Program-made: the position numbers and the translations under genes
NCBI GenBank assembly: GCA_002104895.1
Contig: MCFG01000274.1
Location: 1-64,000, forward strand
Source: Anaeromyces robustus
Lineage: Eukaryota > Neocallimastigomycota > Neocallimastigomycetes > Neocallimastigales > Neocallimastigaceae
Reading direction: 5' to 3'
Length of the DNA: 64,000 nt
Part shown: positions 24,628 to 38,694 of the stretch, piece by piece
Layout: every line of letters starts with the position of its first letter
How positions within the stretch are numbered: the first letter of the stretch is position 1
The notes under the pieces: model-generated
Databases searched by the model: none
Seen by the model: only the letters and a program-made list of their open reading frames with translations
What the model was told of the DNA's origin: nothing

Positions 24628-26743
24628 ATTAAAAAATAAAAAAAAAAAAAAAAAAAAAAAATAAAAAAATTACTTTAATATGACGAGATAAAGCATCTGA
24701 ACGTGAGAAACGTTTTTTACATTTTTGACATTCAAATGGCTTGACACCAGTATGTAAACGGGTATGACGATTTAAGTCGTGTCCACGAGAAAAACGAGCT
24801 TTACAATACTGACATTTATATGGTCTTTCAGCTGTATGAATTTTAATATGTGATTTTAAGTTGTATGGTTTGTTAAATACTTTACCACAGCCTATATAAG
24901 TACATGGATAAAATTCTGGCTTTGGTGGTTTTTCTTTCTTTGTGGACTTTCTCTTTTTAACAACTTTACCAGTTTTAGTTGTTTTGGTTTCAGTTGTTGA
25001 AGAAGTTGGGTTGGCAACAAGACCATTAATTAAAGCTTTTGTAGAAACAGTAGCACCAAAAGAGGTTGTAGTAGTAACATCTCTTTCGATATTTTTCTTG
25101 GTATCTTTATTTTCTTTTTCTGTTTCTTCGCTTTTAATAGTCTTATTTTCTATAATTTCTGATTTTATTAAAGTATCATTCTTATTGGCTGTACAAACAG
25201 AATAATATTTAATATTAGCTTCTTTTTCACATGAATCTAAAGAATGCTTTTTAGTTAATTTTAATTCCGTACTTCCAGAAGAGGACACACTCTCTTGTGG
25301 AATGTTTTGAATTAAAGAAGCATTCTTATTTTCAGCTGGTGAATCAGAAGTAGGTGAAGGATTTTCCTTCTTAACTGTTTTTTCTAATTTATCTTGACTT
25401 GATTTCATATAATCAGCATATAAATTAGAAGTTGTATTTTTGTTTAACTTTCTTGTTGGGGTTATTATTTTCCTATTTTTCAAATTTTCCTTATCAAGAA
25501 TACATTCATTTCTTAATGACATATTTTGATTTGGTATTGTAAATGGTACAAAGTTAACTGTTGATGTTTGATAGCTATTTGCATCTACAACACTTGATGA
25601 GAACGAAATATTTTGAGGTTGACAATAAGTTTCCAATGGACAAACACTTTCCATTGATACCATTTTTGGTTGATAATTTGGGGTTATTCTATTGAATAAT
25701 GGATTAACATTGGTATTAACAAGATTATTATTAATATAAGCTTGAGATGGTACCTGAATTTGTGTTGGAATGGCTTGTAATGTATCATTTGATGGAATAA
25801 CATTTGTAGTAATTATTTCTTGATTAATTTGATTAGGTTCTTCTTCAATGGCTAAAAGTTTAGTAGTATTTAAAGGTGAACTTACTAATTGTGGGATTGT
25901 ATTTTGATATTGAATAGTATTAGGTGTGTAACAAATGTTTGTAGTATTGTTATTAAAATTTGGATTAAATTGTAGAGACGTTACTGTAGAAGTGCAAGGT
26001 AAGTTAAAGTGGAATGGTTCTGTTGTTGAACCATTATTATTTATTAAATTTTTTTCGTTAACTATTGTCTCTGAAGGGTTAACAATTGGACTAGTAAAAT
26101 GTGAACCATCGTTTTGAGAAGGAACCGGTGAATTAATCAATGAAGGAAGGTATGCATTACCATCATTATTTATTAATAGTTCTGGATTTATATTATTATT
26201 TGTCATAATGCCAATGTCATCATTTTCTAATAACATATTTACATTAAAGTCTACATTATTGTAAGAATTTGAAAGTTTTCTATATTTTGGAATAGAGTAT
26301 ATATTATTATAATGATTATTGACACTTGGATAATATTCTTCTGTAAAATCATTAATATTTGGATAGTAATCTAAAGATTGAAAATTAACTCTTGGGACAT
26401 CAAGAACTTGATTTTCTTGTAAGACAGTATTATTATTTAAGTATGCCATTTTAGTAATATCTGGAGATGAACAAATTGAATCCCCAGAATTTACAATATC
26501 TTCATCTATAGTAGTCAATGGAAATCCATTAAAAGCTTGAAGATCATATTTTGAATTAGCATTTTTATAGATATTAATATTGATATTTGAGTTTGGCATC
26601 TTTGAATTTTTTAAAAAAATATCAGTAATACTGTCATTTTCAGAAATAAAATTCATATCAATAGGAAAATTTGATTTTTGTGAATTAACACCCAACATTT
26701 CGTTAATATTATTATTTATTGACATTTCATTCATTACATCCAT
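24470..26743 (-). CDS. C2H2 zinc-finger transcription factor, two exons
   Basis: Predicted sequence-specific DNA-binding regulator. Exon 1 26743-24674 and exon 2 24541-24470 join in phase 0 to 713 aa. The first ~600 residues are low-complexity Asn/Ser/Thr/Pro-rich, as in fungal activation regions. A basic stretch GKVVKKRKSTKKEK precedes three fingers at about 611-695. Finger 1 has C-x4-C (CTYIGC) with ...HIKIH; finger 2 CQYC...HTRLH; finger 3 CQKC KKRFSRSDALSRH. The linkers HTAERPYK and HTGVKPFE are canonical. The intron splits finger 3 directly after SRHIK; exon 2 supplies VEAC, so the last ligand may be Cys (H-x5-C). The RSDALSRH helix resembles fungal Msn2/Azf1-type fingers. Target genes unknown. 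Confidence 0.88.
24542..24673 (-). other. Intron of the zinc-finger gene with microsatellite and A-run
   Basis: GT-AG intron containing an AAAT array (about 24573-24629 on the plus strand) and a run of about 21 A (24640-24660). Read-through would append a short Phe-rich tail to the protein. Confidence 0.8.
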
Positions 26744-29700
26744 TAAAGATATTTATTTTATTTTATTTTTTAGTGATACTACTTTTTTTATTTGTTTTTA
26801 TTTATTTTTATTTATTTTATTTTTTATTTTTGTTTATTTTTATTTTATGTTTTGATTTATTTTATTTTATTTTGTTTATTTTTATTTTTTTAAAAAATAT
26901 ATTTTTTATTTTAGTTTTTTTTTTTTTTTTAAATAAATTATTGCTTTTTTAAAAAACAATTTATTTTGTTTCAAAACAAATTAAGTTATTTCTTAACAAA
27001 AAACATTATTTTAGTATTGAAAAATTTATTGCTATTTTTGCTTTATTTTTTTTTTTAAAAATAAATAATAATTTATTATATAATAAAGAAAAATTATTTT
27101 CTTATTTCTAAAAAAAAAAGAATAGAAAGAAAAATATTAATAAAATTGTTTAAAAAACTAATAAATAATACTAAAAAGATTTATAACAATATAATTCTAA
27201 CAAAAAACGAATTTATATTTATGAAAATATTGTTAATCTAATGTTTTTTAATTTATTTATATATTTCAAGTGTGTCTTTTTTTTTTATTTTTTATTTTTT
27301 TATTTTTTTTTAATTTTTTTATTTTTTTTTTATTTTTTATTTTTTATTTTTTGTTTTATTTTTGCTTTTTGTAAAATTATAAATAATTATCTTTAACGTT
27401 TTATAGTTAATAATAAACTATAGGATGTAAAAAGAAAAAAATGTTTCTTTGATTATTTTTTAATAATAAAAAATACTTTCTGTTTTTATTTTTTAAATAT
27501 TACTTTTATTCTTAATTACTCATTAGTATCTTTTATTATAATTGATTGTTTATATTTTATTTTTTAATTTGAATTTTAAAATTTAAATTTTTATTTTATT
27601 TTTAAATTTTTTTAAACTTTATTATTTTTTCAAAAAAGTAGTAAATTTCAAAAATAAAAAAAGAGTATGTATTATTATATTTATATTATTTTTAAACATA
27701 ATAAAAAATTTTTTTTTTGTTTTATTTTTCTTTTTATTATTATTATTAAGTTTTTTTTGTGTAATATCATATATATTAATAAATATATAAACAATAATAT
27801 TGATAATATTATATTTATATATTGTACAGTACATTATATTATACTTTAGAAATTTTTATTATATATTTTAAAGTCATTATGTATCACAAATTATATGTTT
27901 TTTTATTATCTATATTGTTTAATAATTATAATAATTATATCATTTTTATATTTATTAATATAATATATTAACATTATTAATATTATTATATATAGATAAT
28001 TTATAAGTTTACAAATATGAATTAATATTATATATATAAATTAATAAAGCTATTAATATAATATATAAATTGATATATTAAATTATAATAGATAAAATAT
28101 ATTGATAATAATATATATTTTTTGTTTATTGACAAAAAATTTATTATATCAATACAATGTTACACAATTTAATTAAATCAATACATATCAAACATATTTA
28201 ATACAAATTTGGATGTAGCGACAATATTAAGTTATAAAGTTTAAAAAATTAAATTTTAAATTTTTTTATTAGTAATATTATAAATAAAGTCAATATATAA
28301 TATATTATGTTATATTCATTAATAATATATATAATGATATTTACTTATATGGAAAGTATTAAATTATAAATAAAACAATTATTATTATTATTTTTATTAA
28401 ATAAGAGACAGATTTATTATAAGAAAGAAAATATATATTTATAATAAAGGAAAATTCTCTATAGTTAATTATTATAAATTTATATTAAATTAATGAATTA
28501 TTTTATCGTTATATGATAATTTGTTAGAATATATATTATAATATACTTCTATATGTTAAATAATGAAATAATGAAAAATATTATTATGCATTACTTGTTT
28601 TTTTGTATATGCATTAAATTTTAATTTAAGCAGTAATAAATCAAAATATAATGCATTTACAAAAAACAACAACTTTTTTTGTTCTTATTATTCCATTATT
28701 AAATAATTATTTTCTAATAATAACTAATTTACTGGAACATTTTTTCTAAATTCTTTTTATTTATTTATAATATATAATATATATTATATAAATAAATAGA
28801 TTAATAAATAAATAAATAAATATAAATAATTAAAATATTATAAATTTATTTTATTTCTTCATGGATTAAATTCTTTTATATTAAAAGTATTTTTTTTTTT
28901 TTAAAGTTAAATGTGTTTTTTTTTTTTTTTTTGTTACAGTAAAATTATATATATAAGAGGATTTTAAATTATGAATGGTTCATATTGTTACATTAACGTA
29001 AATGATTCATTTTGCATCTGTGAAATATACATTAATTATATAGTATTTTTAAATCTAGAATTTTTAAAGGTCGTTGTACAAAATAATATTGAGTATTAAA
29101 AATCAGTTTTTTTAACTAATAGTTATATATTAGAAAAAAATTATTGATTACAATTAATTTAATTACATTAAAAATAATAATTAAGATAATGAAAAAAAAT
29201 AATAATGATAAATAATAATAAAATAATTTTATTTATAAAACGAAAAAGAGTATAGTCTTTATTAGTGGTGATACAAAAATGCCAAATTGGGTAATCAAAA
29301 TTTTTTTAATATTAAGATTAATAGTTATTATAATTAAATATTAAATATTTAATATTAAAAATGATTCTATATAAAAAAATAAGTAATATATTTTTAATTT
29401 ATTAAAATAAAAATAAAATTTATTTGATTAACTTTATTTATTATTAAAGATAAATATTATGGAAAATAGGAAAAAAAAAATAAAGTTAATATTAAGAAAA
29501 AATATAATAAATCATACATACTAATTTTGATAGTTACAGATAATAATTATTATAATAAATATATAAATTTTTTATTAATAAAAATAAAAATTTTCCTTTT
29601 TTTCTCTCTATAATGATACTTAATAATAATTATATTAGAGATCACGGTTAGAAAATTTAATTAAAAACACTTAAAATTTATGTTTATATTAATTATTATA

Positions 29701-30050
29701 AAGATAAAAATATATTAAATAATATATTTTTTAGGTTTAGTTAAATATTCAAAAAAATATTTTATTACTTTTTATTATTAATTTTTTATTAATGAGTTAA
29801 TAAATTAGGCTTATTATTTATAATTTTGTAACACTAATTTATGAAACTATAATAAAAACGAAGATAATATATAACTGGTTCAGTATTCTTTACATATTTA
29901 CTGTTTAAATAAATAAAAGAAAAGATTTGTCTAGAATATATTTTTTAATATGATAAGAATTGTACGAGTAATTTATTAAAATTGATTAGATAATATTAGT
30001 AAGACTGATATAAGTAATGTAATATTTGATTGAGCCAAATCAGTATTATA

Positions 30051-30222
30051 TCATTATTTATTAAAATATAATTATTAAACACAATATACTAAATAGAAAA
30101 TAATACTAAATACTATTTTTTAAATATTGAAATGTGTCATTATTTATTAAAATATAATTATTAAACACAATATACTAAATAGAAAATAATACTAAATACT
30201 ATTTTTTAAATATTGAAATGTG
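30051..30222. repeat. Tandem duplication, two 86-bp copies
   Basis: Copies 30051-30136 and 30137-30222 appear identical by eye and abut directly, indicating a recent event. Confidence 0.9.
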
Positions 30223-30284
30223 TAAGTTTAAATATACAAGTTATTATCATAATAACTATAATAACAATAATAATTATTAATGCT

Positions 30285-30464
30285 ATTCATATTAATTATA
30301 AATCAAAATTACTTTTATAATAATTTTTATTATTACTTCTATAAAATATAATATTTTTATTAATTAAACATATTATTCATATTAATTATAAATTAAAATT
30401 ACTTATGTAATAATTTTTAATATTACTTCTATAAAATATTATATTTTTATTAATTAAACATATT
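30285..30464. repeat. Imperfect tandem duplication, two 90-bp copies
   Basis: Copies 30285-30374 and 30375-30464 both begin ATTCATATTAATTATAAAT and end ATTAATTAAACATATT, with about half a dozen substitutions. Older than the neighbouring 86-bp duplication. Confidence 0.8.
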
Positions 30465-30903
30465 TTAAGAATAATTGATAATAAATAATACTAATAATGT
30501 TTTACTTTGTATAATAAATATTATATCATAAATATCTGTTAAAATAAAGTTTTAAGTTTTAATAATATAATAATTTTTATTAAGTGTAACATGTAACAAT
30601 TATTTTTAATAAAGATTTAATAAATCTAAATATAGAAATTTGATAATTCAAATGATACAAAAAATTTTTTTTCCATTATATTAAATTCTAATAATTATAA
30701 TAATATTAAATTTAAACAATATTATTACTAAATAAGTATAAAAAAGGTTTTATGAATAAATTAATCAATTAAATAAAAATTATTAATAATTATTCTTATC
30801 TTACAAAATAATAATTCTTTTTCTGTATAAATTAAAAATATATTAATATTAATCTATTAATATTTACAATATTAATAAACAACTATATTTACAAAGTATG
30901 TAC

Positions 30904-31298
<395 letters not shown>

Positions 31299-32066
31299 GC
31301 AAATATTATAAATAAAATAAGTAATAAAAATATGAGAAAAAAGAAAAATAATAATTTTTTTTTGGTACTATAATTAAAATATTTTTTAACAAATTAATAT
31401 TATAATTAAAAAATTTTTTTGATAAAGTATATTATAATAATATTTATAATATATATATCATAATATATAAAATTCTCCTAAAGTTTCACAATTATATCAA
31501 AGATAAAATTTTTTATTTTGACAAATAGCATTGAGAAATTATATATTTAATAGTAGCCGTTCTATAAGCCACAAATATATCGTTCAATTTATTCAATTAA
31601 TGAATAAAAAGAACTACTAATTATTGTATATATATAGTATAATGTCATATTTATTTTTATTATAAATGTTTTAAATATTATAAATGTAATATCTATTTGT
31701 TTATATAAATAAATGGCTATTACAATTTAATGAGGGATAAAAAAATAAAGAAACACTGATATATTATGATGTTAAAATACTATTAAAATATAAAAATATA
31801 TATGAAATGATGAAATGAAAAAATTTAATGAAATATTTAAAAGAAAAAAAAATAATTATGATATGATGTTAAAGTACTAAAAAAAAACTATATATAAAAA
31901 AAATATAATGAAATGTTAAGACAAATATTATGGAAATATAGAAAATGAAGCCAAATATAAATTAAAAAAAATCAATAACAAAAATCAATAGAAAATTTAT
32001 ACTTTGAAAAAATATTATACATTAAAAGTGATTAGTATATACATAAATTTTTTTTTCATAATTGAT

Positions 32067-35000
32067 CTATTTTTTTTTCGATATTTCTCCATCTCCTGCT
32101 AAAACCATATTATAATATTCACCTTTAATTTTCATAAGTTCTTCATGATTACCCATTTCAATAATTCTTCCTTCTTTAAATACACAAATAATATCTGCAT
32201 CTTTAATGGTTGATAAACGATGAGCTATTGTAACAGTTGTTCTTCCTATAGATGCATCTTCTAAGGCTTTTTGTACAATTAATTCAGATTCTGCATCTAA
32301 TGCTGATGTAGCTTCATCTAATAATAAAATTTTTGGATTACGAATCATAGCACGAGCAATAGCAATACGTTGTTTTTGACCACCACTCATTTGAGATGTA
32401 CCTAAACCTCCTACTAATGTATCATATTTATCTGGAAGTGACATAATAAAATCATGAATATTAGCTTTCCTAGCAGCTTCATAAATTTCTTCATCAGTTG
32501 CATCTAATTTACCATATTTAATATTTTCTTTAATTGATATATTAAAAAGACATGGTTCTTGATTAACAATACCAATTTGCTCACGAAGCCATTTTATATT
32601 ATAATTTTTATTTTCTTCTCCATCTAATTTAACAGATCCATGTCTAATATCATACCAACGTGGTAATAAACCTAAAATTGTACTTTTACCACATCCCGAA
32701 CCTCCAACAAAGCCACATATTTTACCTTCTGGTATACTAATTGTTTTATCACCCATGTGTAAAACAGTAACTTTTGGTTTTGATGGATAACTAAAACGTA
32801 TATTACTAAATTCTAAATTTCCTTTTAATTCATTTTTTTCTTTTGTTAATCCTTCTTCATTTTCAGCATCAATTTTTGATTTACGATCTATAATTTCTAA
32901 AATATGAATAAAAGCTTCTATAGCTTTATTAGCTTCTGGTGCAATTGAACTACTTTGACCTACAGCCATAGCAGTTAAAATAATAGCCATAATAACTTTA
33001 AACATATTATCAAATTCCATTAAACCCTTTTCAATAAACACTGCCCCAACCCAATAACCAATCATATAAGCGAAAAAGGCCACTGCATTACTAAAACCCA
33101 TTCCAATAGCACTAATATAAGCTCTTTTTTCAAGACGCTTCGTAGGCTCATCTAATTTTTCTAAATAAAGTTGCTCAAAATGATCTTCAAGATTTAATGC
33201 TGCTACAGTTTTAATACTTATTATAGCTTCACATGCTACTTTAGAACTAGTTTCAAAAACATTTCTATTTTCTTGACTTCTATTTTTAATGGACTGCATA
33301 CGAATGTATGAACCAATGAAAAGGAATGGTACTACAGCTAATAAAATTAATGTTAGTTTCCATCCAAATATAAAGGCAATACAAAATCCTCCTACTACTG
33401 TCACAATTTGTTGAAATATTGAACCAATATTCATATTAAGACCAATAACTAAACTTGCTTCTGTTGCTAATTTTGCTGTTAATGTACCAGTACTTGCAGT
33501 CGCTGTTCCTGGTGGACCATTACCACCAGCTTTTTCAGAACCATCTCCAATATCATTAGTATCAAAAAATCCAACTTCTTGTCGTATCAATGAATTATAC
33601 ATTCTTTTACGTAATTCATAAGATAAATGTTCTCCCGCAATGAAAAATCCGCCTACATTGCTATAGAAAAAAATAAAATTACAAACTCCTAAAACAATAA
33701 ACATCATACCCCAGAAAAAGCCTCCATCTGTTAACTCATCACCTTTTTTCGTAAATGTATTAAGTGCTGATGAAAATAAAAATGCAAATGCTGGTTGAAT
33801 ACCACCATTACAGACAGCACCGAAAAATCCGAAAATATTAGGTAACCAATATGGTTTATTTATATTAATATATCTTTTCCATGGCATATCTTTAAATCCA
33901 TAACTTTTTTCGTGACGTTCTTCAATTAAATACTGACTACCGCCAGAAGATAAATCATTTCTGGATAGAGTTAACGTTGATGATAATCTACTTACAATTG
34001 TGTTTTCACAAATTTCATTATTAAAATTGTCATTATAACAAATTTCATCTGGATCTTGTTCTTCATCATCGTCATCATCATCTTCTTCTACATCTTCTTT
34101 TTCATTCTCACTTTTATCAATTCTCTCTCTACTCTTATTTCTTTTTTCCAATTTTCTATCTTTTTCATTTTCTTGAATTTTTATCTCTTGATTTTTGACA
34201 AAATTATAATAATATTTTTGAAGTTTCATTAATTCATCATGAGTTCCTGATTCAATAATGATTCCTTTTTCCATAACGATAATTAAATCTGCATTTTTAA
34301 TAGTGGAAAGACGATGAGCAATAACTAAAGTTGTTCTTCCTGAAGATGCTGAATCTAAAGCAGCTTGTACAATTTTTTCTGACTGATTATCTAAAGCGGA
34401 GGTAGCTTCATCTAATAATAAAATTTTTGGATTTTTCATCAAAGCACGTGCAATACAAATACGTTGTTTTTGACCACCACTTAATTGTAAACCTCTTTCA
34501 CCTGTACTTGTATCATAACCATTAGATAATTTTTTAATGAAATCATGAGCATTTGCTAATTTTGCAGCTTCTTCTATTTGTTCTTGAGTAGCATCTGGTG
34601 TATTAATAGATATATTTTCTGATACAGAAGCATTAAATAAAGTTGGTTCTTGAGATACCAATCCGATTTGTGATCTAAGCCATTTAATATTATAATCTTC
34701 AATATCCTTACCATCAATTAAAATTCTTCCACTTTTTTTATTATAATATCTTTCTAAAAGTTGAACTGATGTTGATTTTCCAGAACCTGAAGCACCTACT
34801 AAAGCTACTGTTTGACCAGGTAAACATTTAAATGAAATACCTTTTAAAACTTCTACATCAGGACGAGAAGGGTAATTAAAATGAACATCTTGGAATTCTA
34901 TATGACCTTCAGTAGGTTCATCTGGTATGTATCCTTCATCAGTATTAATTAAAGGTTTTCTTTCTATAATATTATATATGATAGTGGCAGCACCCGTAGC

Positions 35001-37303
35001 TTCACTAAATTTACTTAATGTAGCACCTACACCTGATAAATTCATGGCTCCCATCATAATACCCATAAATACACTAAGAACTTCTCCATAAGTCATTTTG
35101 CCGTCTCTGATATAACGTGTACCCATAATAAATGCAATTGAAAAAGAAGAATAAACAATACAAAACACAAGACCTAAAGATATACCTAAGGTATGACCTT
35201 TAATAATTCCATATTTTTTAGTAGGTCTTAATTTTTCAACATAACGATCAATTTCTTTTTGTTCTGTACCAAAAGAAACAATAGTTCTTATTTGTGAAAA
35301 AGCTTCTTGTGCAATACCTCCAAGTTCAGCATATCCATCTTGACTTTTTTTAGTATAAAATTTTAAAATAGCACTCATAACCACTGATATATATATTATT
35401 TAATTTTGAAATATTTATTATATTTATTATATTTAATTTTAATTTATATTGTATATATTACGATTTATGTTATATAACAAATTATGTAGATAATAGATCA
35501 AAAAAATAATTAAATAAATATTTAAAATTACATATTTCATAATATATATGATTAAAATAATTTAGTATAATAATTATAATTATAATAATAGTAATATTTA
35601 CAAACAATAAGTAGTAGTAATGGGATAATTATTGACATCATTAATGATAGTTTCCATCCAGAGGTATAAGCTAGTATAAAACAAGCAATAAAAGTAACAA
35701 CATTTTGAAGTACATTTCCTAATTTATATCCCATACCATCTTCAATTAATATTGTATCACTAATAATACGAGAAGATAATTCACCAGGACTAGTTTTTTC
35801 ATGCCAAGCAATTTCTTGTCTTATTATTGCTATTTTAATTTAAAGATAATTATTATTAAGTAAAAAAAAAGAACAAGTAACGAATATATATTCAATATGA
35901 TTTTATTAAAATAATATTTACATTTGAATGTTAAAGCTCTTATTCTTGTTGTTTGACGAGTAGATGATATAGTTAAAAATGCATCCATAAAGAATGTTGC
36001 AACAAATGCTAATACTCCAATCAATCCAAGAAATAACATATATTTGTGAAACTTTTCCCAAAATTCATCTTTCTTTTATTATTTTTATTTTTTATAATAA
36101 TTATTATATAAAATTGTTATAGATTAATAAAAATATTGTATTGAAAATTCTTAATTAAATATAATTAAGTAAAAATAGAATATATAAATTTTTATAAACC
36201 ATACTGTTATAAATAATTTTTTGACACTTGGATCTAATCCTGGAATACTACCTGTCTGTATTGATTGTTTCAATGTTATATCCTTTTATTTAATAATTAT
36301 AATAGTTTTTATATTTAATATATAACATAATGTATTGAAACAAAAGAAAAAAATTTTTTTTGTTGTTTTAGTATATCATATATTTTTTTATATTTTTTAT
36401 TATATATAATATAAAATAATGAATTGAATGTACATCTAAACCAGTTCTATTTCTCAATGCAACTAATACTACAAGACTCATATAAAGTTCAATAATTTTA
36501 CCCATAATTTTAATCCTATATTTTTTTTAAAAATTGTTTTAGTTTTATTATTATTTTCAAAACTATAATATTATTTAGCATATATTTATGAATATATCCT
36601 AATATTTATATTGAGAAATAATAAATATATTTATGCTTATGCTAATAATGATGTTCAAATAACTTATTATATCTTATTTTTTTATTTATATTTAAAAATA
36701 ATTGAAATCATACATAAATGGTAGAGTTAAACCTTGAAGAATAGAACCAATTAATCCAATAAAAATCATAAATTTTTCACCAGTTGTGGAATATTTAAAA
36801 AGTCCAAAAAATGAAACTTTTTTAATTTCATTATTATTTTTATTTTCTTCTACTTTTTTTTCATTTTCTTCTCTCTCATCTTCTATTGTATCTTCCTTAA
36901 TTGTTACTTTTTTTTCTTTATGTTTACTTTTTACAACTTTCAATTATATAGAAGTTTAATTTTATATTATGTTTTTAATATAAATAAAAAGACATATTTA
37001 ATTTCATATCAATAACCAATTAAAAAAAAATTACTATCAAACAATAAAGAAATTTAAAAAAAAATTAAACGAAAAAAAGAAGTTATTGTTAATTTTAATA
37101 CCTGGTAAATCCTCATTTGAACTACATTCTACTAATGTATCGGGATTCGATGTTATATGATTTAAATTACTATTATAACTTTGATTTTTACTATCTATGT
37201 TATTATCATTATTGTTATCCATATTCATGTCATTATTAATTTGACTATCTTGATTATTACCATCATTTACTGAAATATCAATTTTATCACTTTTTATAGA
37301 CAT
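32067..37303 (-). CDS. Full-length ABCB-type (P-glycoprotein/MDR) ABC transporter, copy 1, seven exons
   Basis: ATP-driven exporter with the plan TMD-NBD-TMD-NBD. Exons 37303-37102, 36936-36714, 36515-36434, 36282-36205, 36072-35922, 35829-35602 and 35383-32067 join in frame to 1,426 aa; all introns are GT-AG. NBD1 (from about residue 480) has Walker A GASGSGKST, signature LSGGQKQR, Walker B ILLLDEATSALD and H-loop IAHRLST. NBD2 has GGSGCGKST, MSGGQKQR, ILLLDEATSALD and IAHRLST. All catalytic residues are present, so both sites look active. The first ~110 residues are cytosolic, Asn-rich then Lys/Glu-rich. An acidic linker with EEDDDDDDEEQD follows NBD1. Exon 4 (26 codons) encodes the first extracellular loop. 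It has a tandem paralog just upstream. Substrate unknown; likely lipid, peptide or drug efflux. Confidence 0.92.
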
Positions 37304-38033
37304 ATTTTTAATCAAAATTTAAATTTCTTATTAGAATATTTTCTGTATTTTCAAATTATTTTGTCTATTTTTTATAAATGAATAATGTAATTATTTTTAT
37401 TATGAATTTATTTCAATTTGAAGTTTAAAAAATTTTTTTCTGATAAAATTCATATAATTTTTTTTGTTTTTTGAAATAAGAAAAAATTCTATTATATCCT
37501 TTTTATATAATTGACTTTCATTTAGTTTAACATAAAAGTTAATTACATAATAAGAATATATATTTACTGTGCTTTTTTCCTTTTTTCTTTTTCTTTTTTT
37601 TTTTTTTTTTTTTTTAAAAAAATTATACATACAAAAATATTTTACATATTTCAGTTTTTTAACTTTAAATAGTATTAAAAATATAGATTTGATATAAAAT
37701 AGGGTATTTAAAATTATAAAAAGAAAAAATATTTAAACCAATATTGTTTTTGTATATAATAATATAAAAGATTAAAAAAATAATATAAAGGAAATTAATA
37801 ATTATTACATCTTGAAAAAAGATTAATTTTCTTAATGTCGTAATATATTATATTCAATTTATTAATAAAAAATATTATAATATTAAGATAATAAATATTT
37901 TAATAAAAAAAATTGTAAAATTATTGAAATTTTGTTAAGTTTTAATTTTATTAAATATTTTTAAAAAGTTATTTTCTATCTTTAAGCAAGAGCCTATAAA
38001 ATATTAGATAACATATGATTTTTTAAAATAAAC

Positions 38034-38074
<41 letters not shown>

Positions 38075-38694
38075 TATGAAAAAAAATAAAAATAAACTTT
38101 CTTTTATATAAATAAAAATAATATTACATAAATAATATATTTTATTTTCCTTTTTAACTTTTTGAATATATAACAATATAATATATATATATATATATGA
38201 ATTTTTTAAGTGTTAGGATAAAAAATACTTTAATATTAACGTATTTACATATGTATATGAAATCAAGGTTTATTAATTAGATAATATTTTTGTGTTATAA
38301 TGTATATTATTAATATATTTATATTCTTATTATAATTAAAATATATTGACTTAGTGAACGAAATTATATAATTAAAATAACCTATTTTATATTTATTTAT
38401 TTATTTATTTATTTTTATATGCCAATTTAGAAATGAAACAAAATATAATAAAATAAAACAAAATAATATAATATAAAGCAAAACATATTTTTATAAAGAA
38501 AAAGAAAGAAATTAATTACATTATATATCCAAAATTATAAAAGGACATTAATGATATTTAAAAGTTTTTTTTTAAAATAATACATTACGTATACAATATA
38601 ATATAACTAGAGAAATTAAAAAAATTTAATATAATATTGAGATTATATATAAATATAATATGTGATAGAAAATATTGTAAAGAAAATAGTTCTA
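37304..38694. other. Spacer between the two ABC transporter genes
   Basis: AT-rich, with a T-run (37588-37614), an (AAT)n tract (about 38034-38073) and a TA run (38179-38198). It holds the promoter of copy 1 and the 3' flank of copy 2. No gene seen. Confidence 0.6.

Noticed and set aside
26580-26952. Plus-strand frames overlapping the start of the zinc-finger gene
   Set aside because: Antisense shadow of the N-terminal coding region running into T-rich promoter DNA.
30051-30464. CRISPR-like array
   Set aside because: The repeats are directly adjacent tandem duplications without spacers, in a eukaryotic genome.
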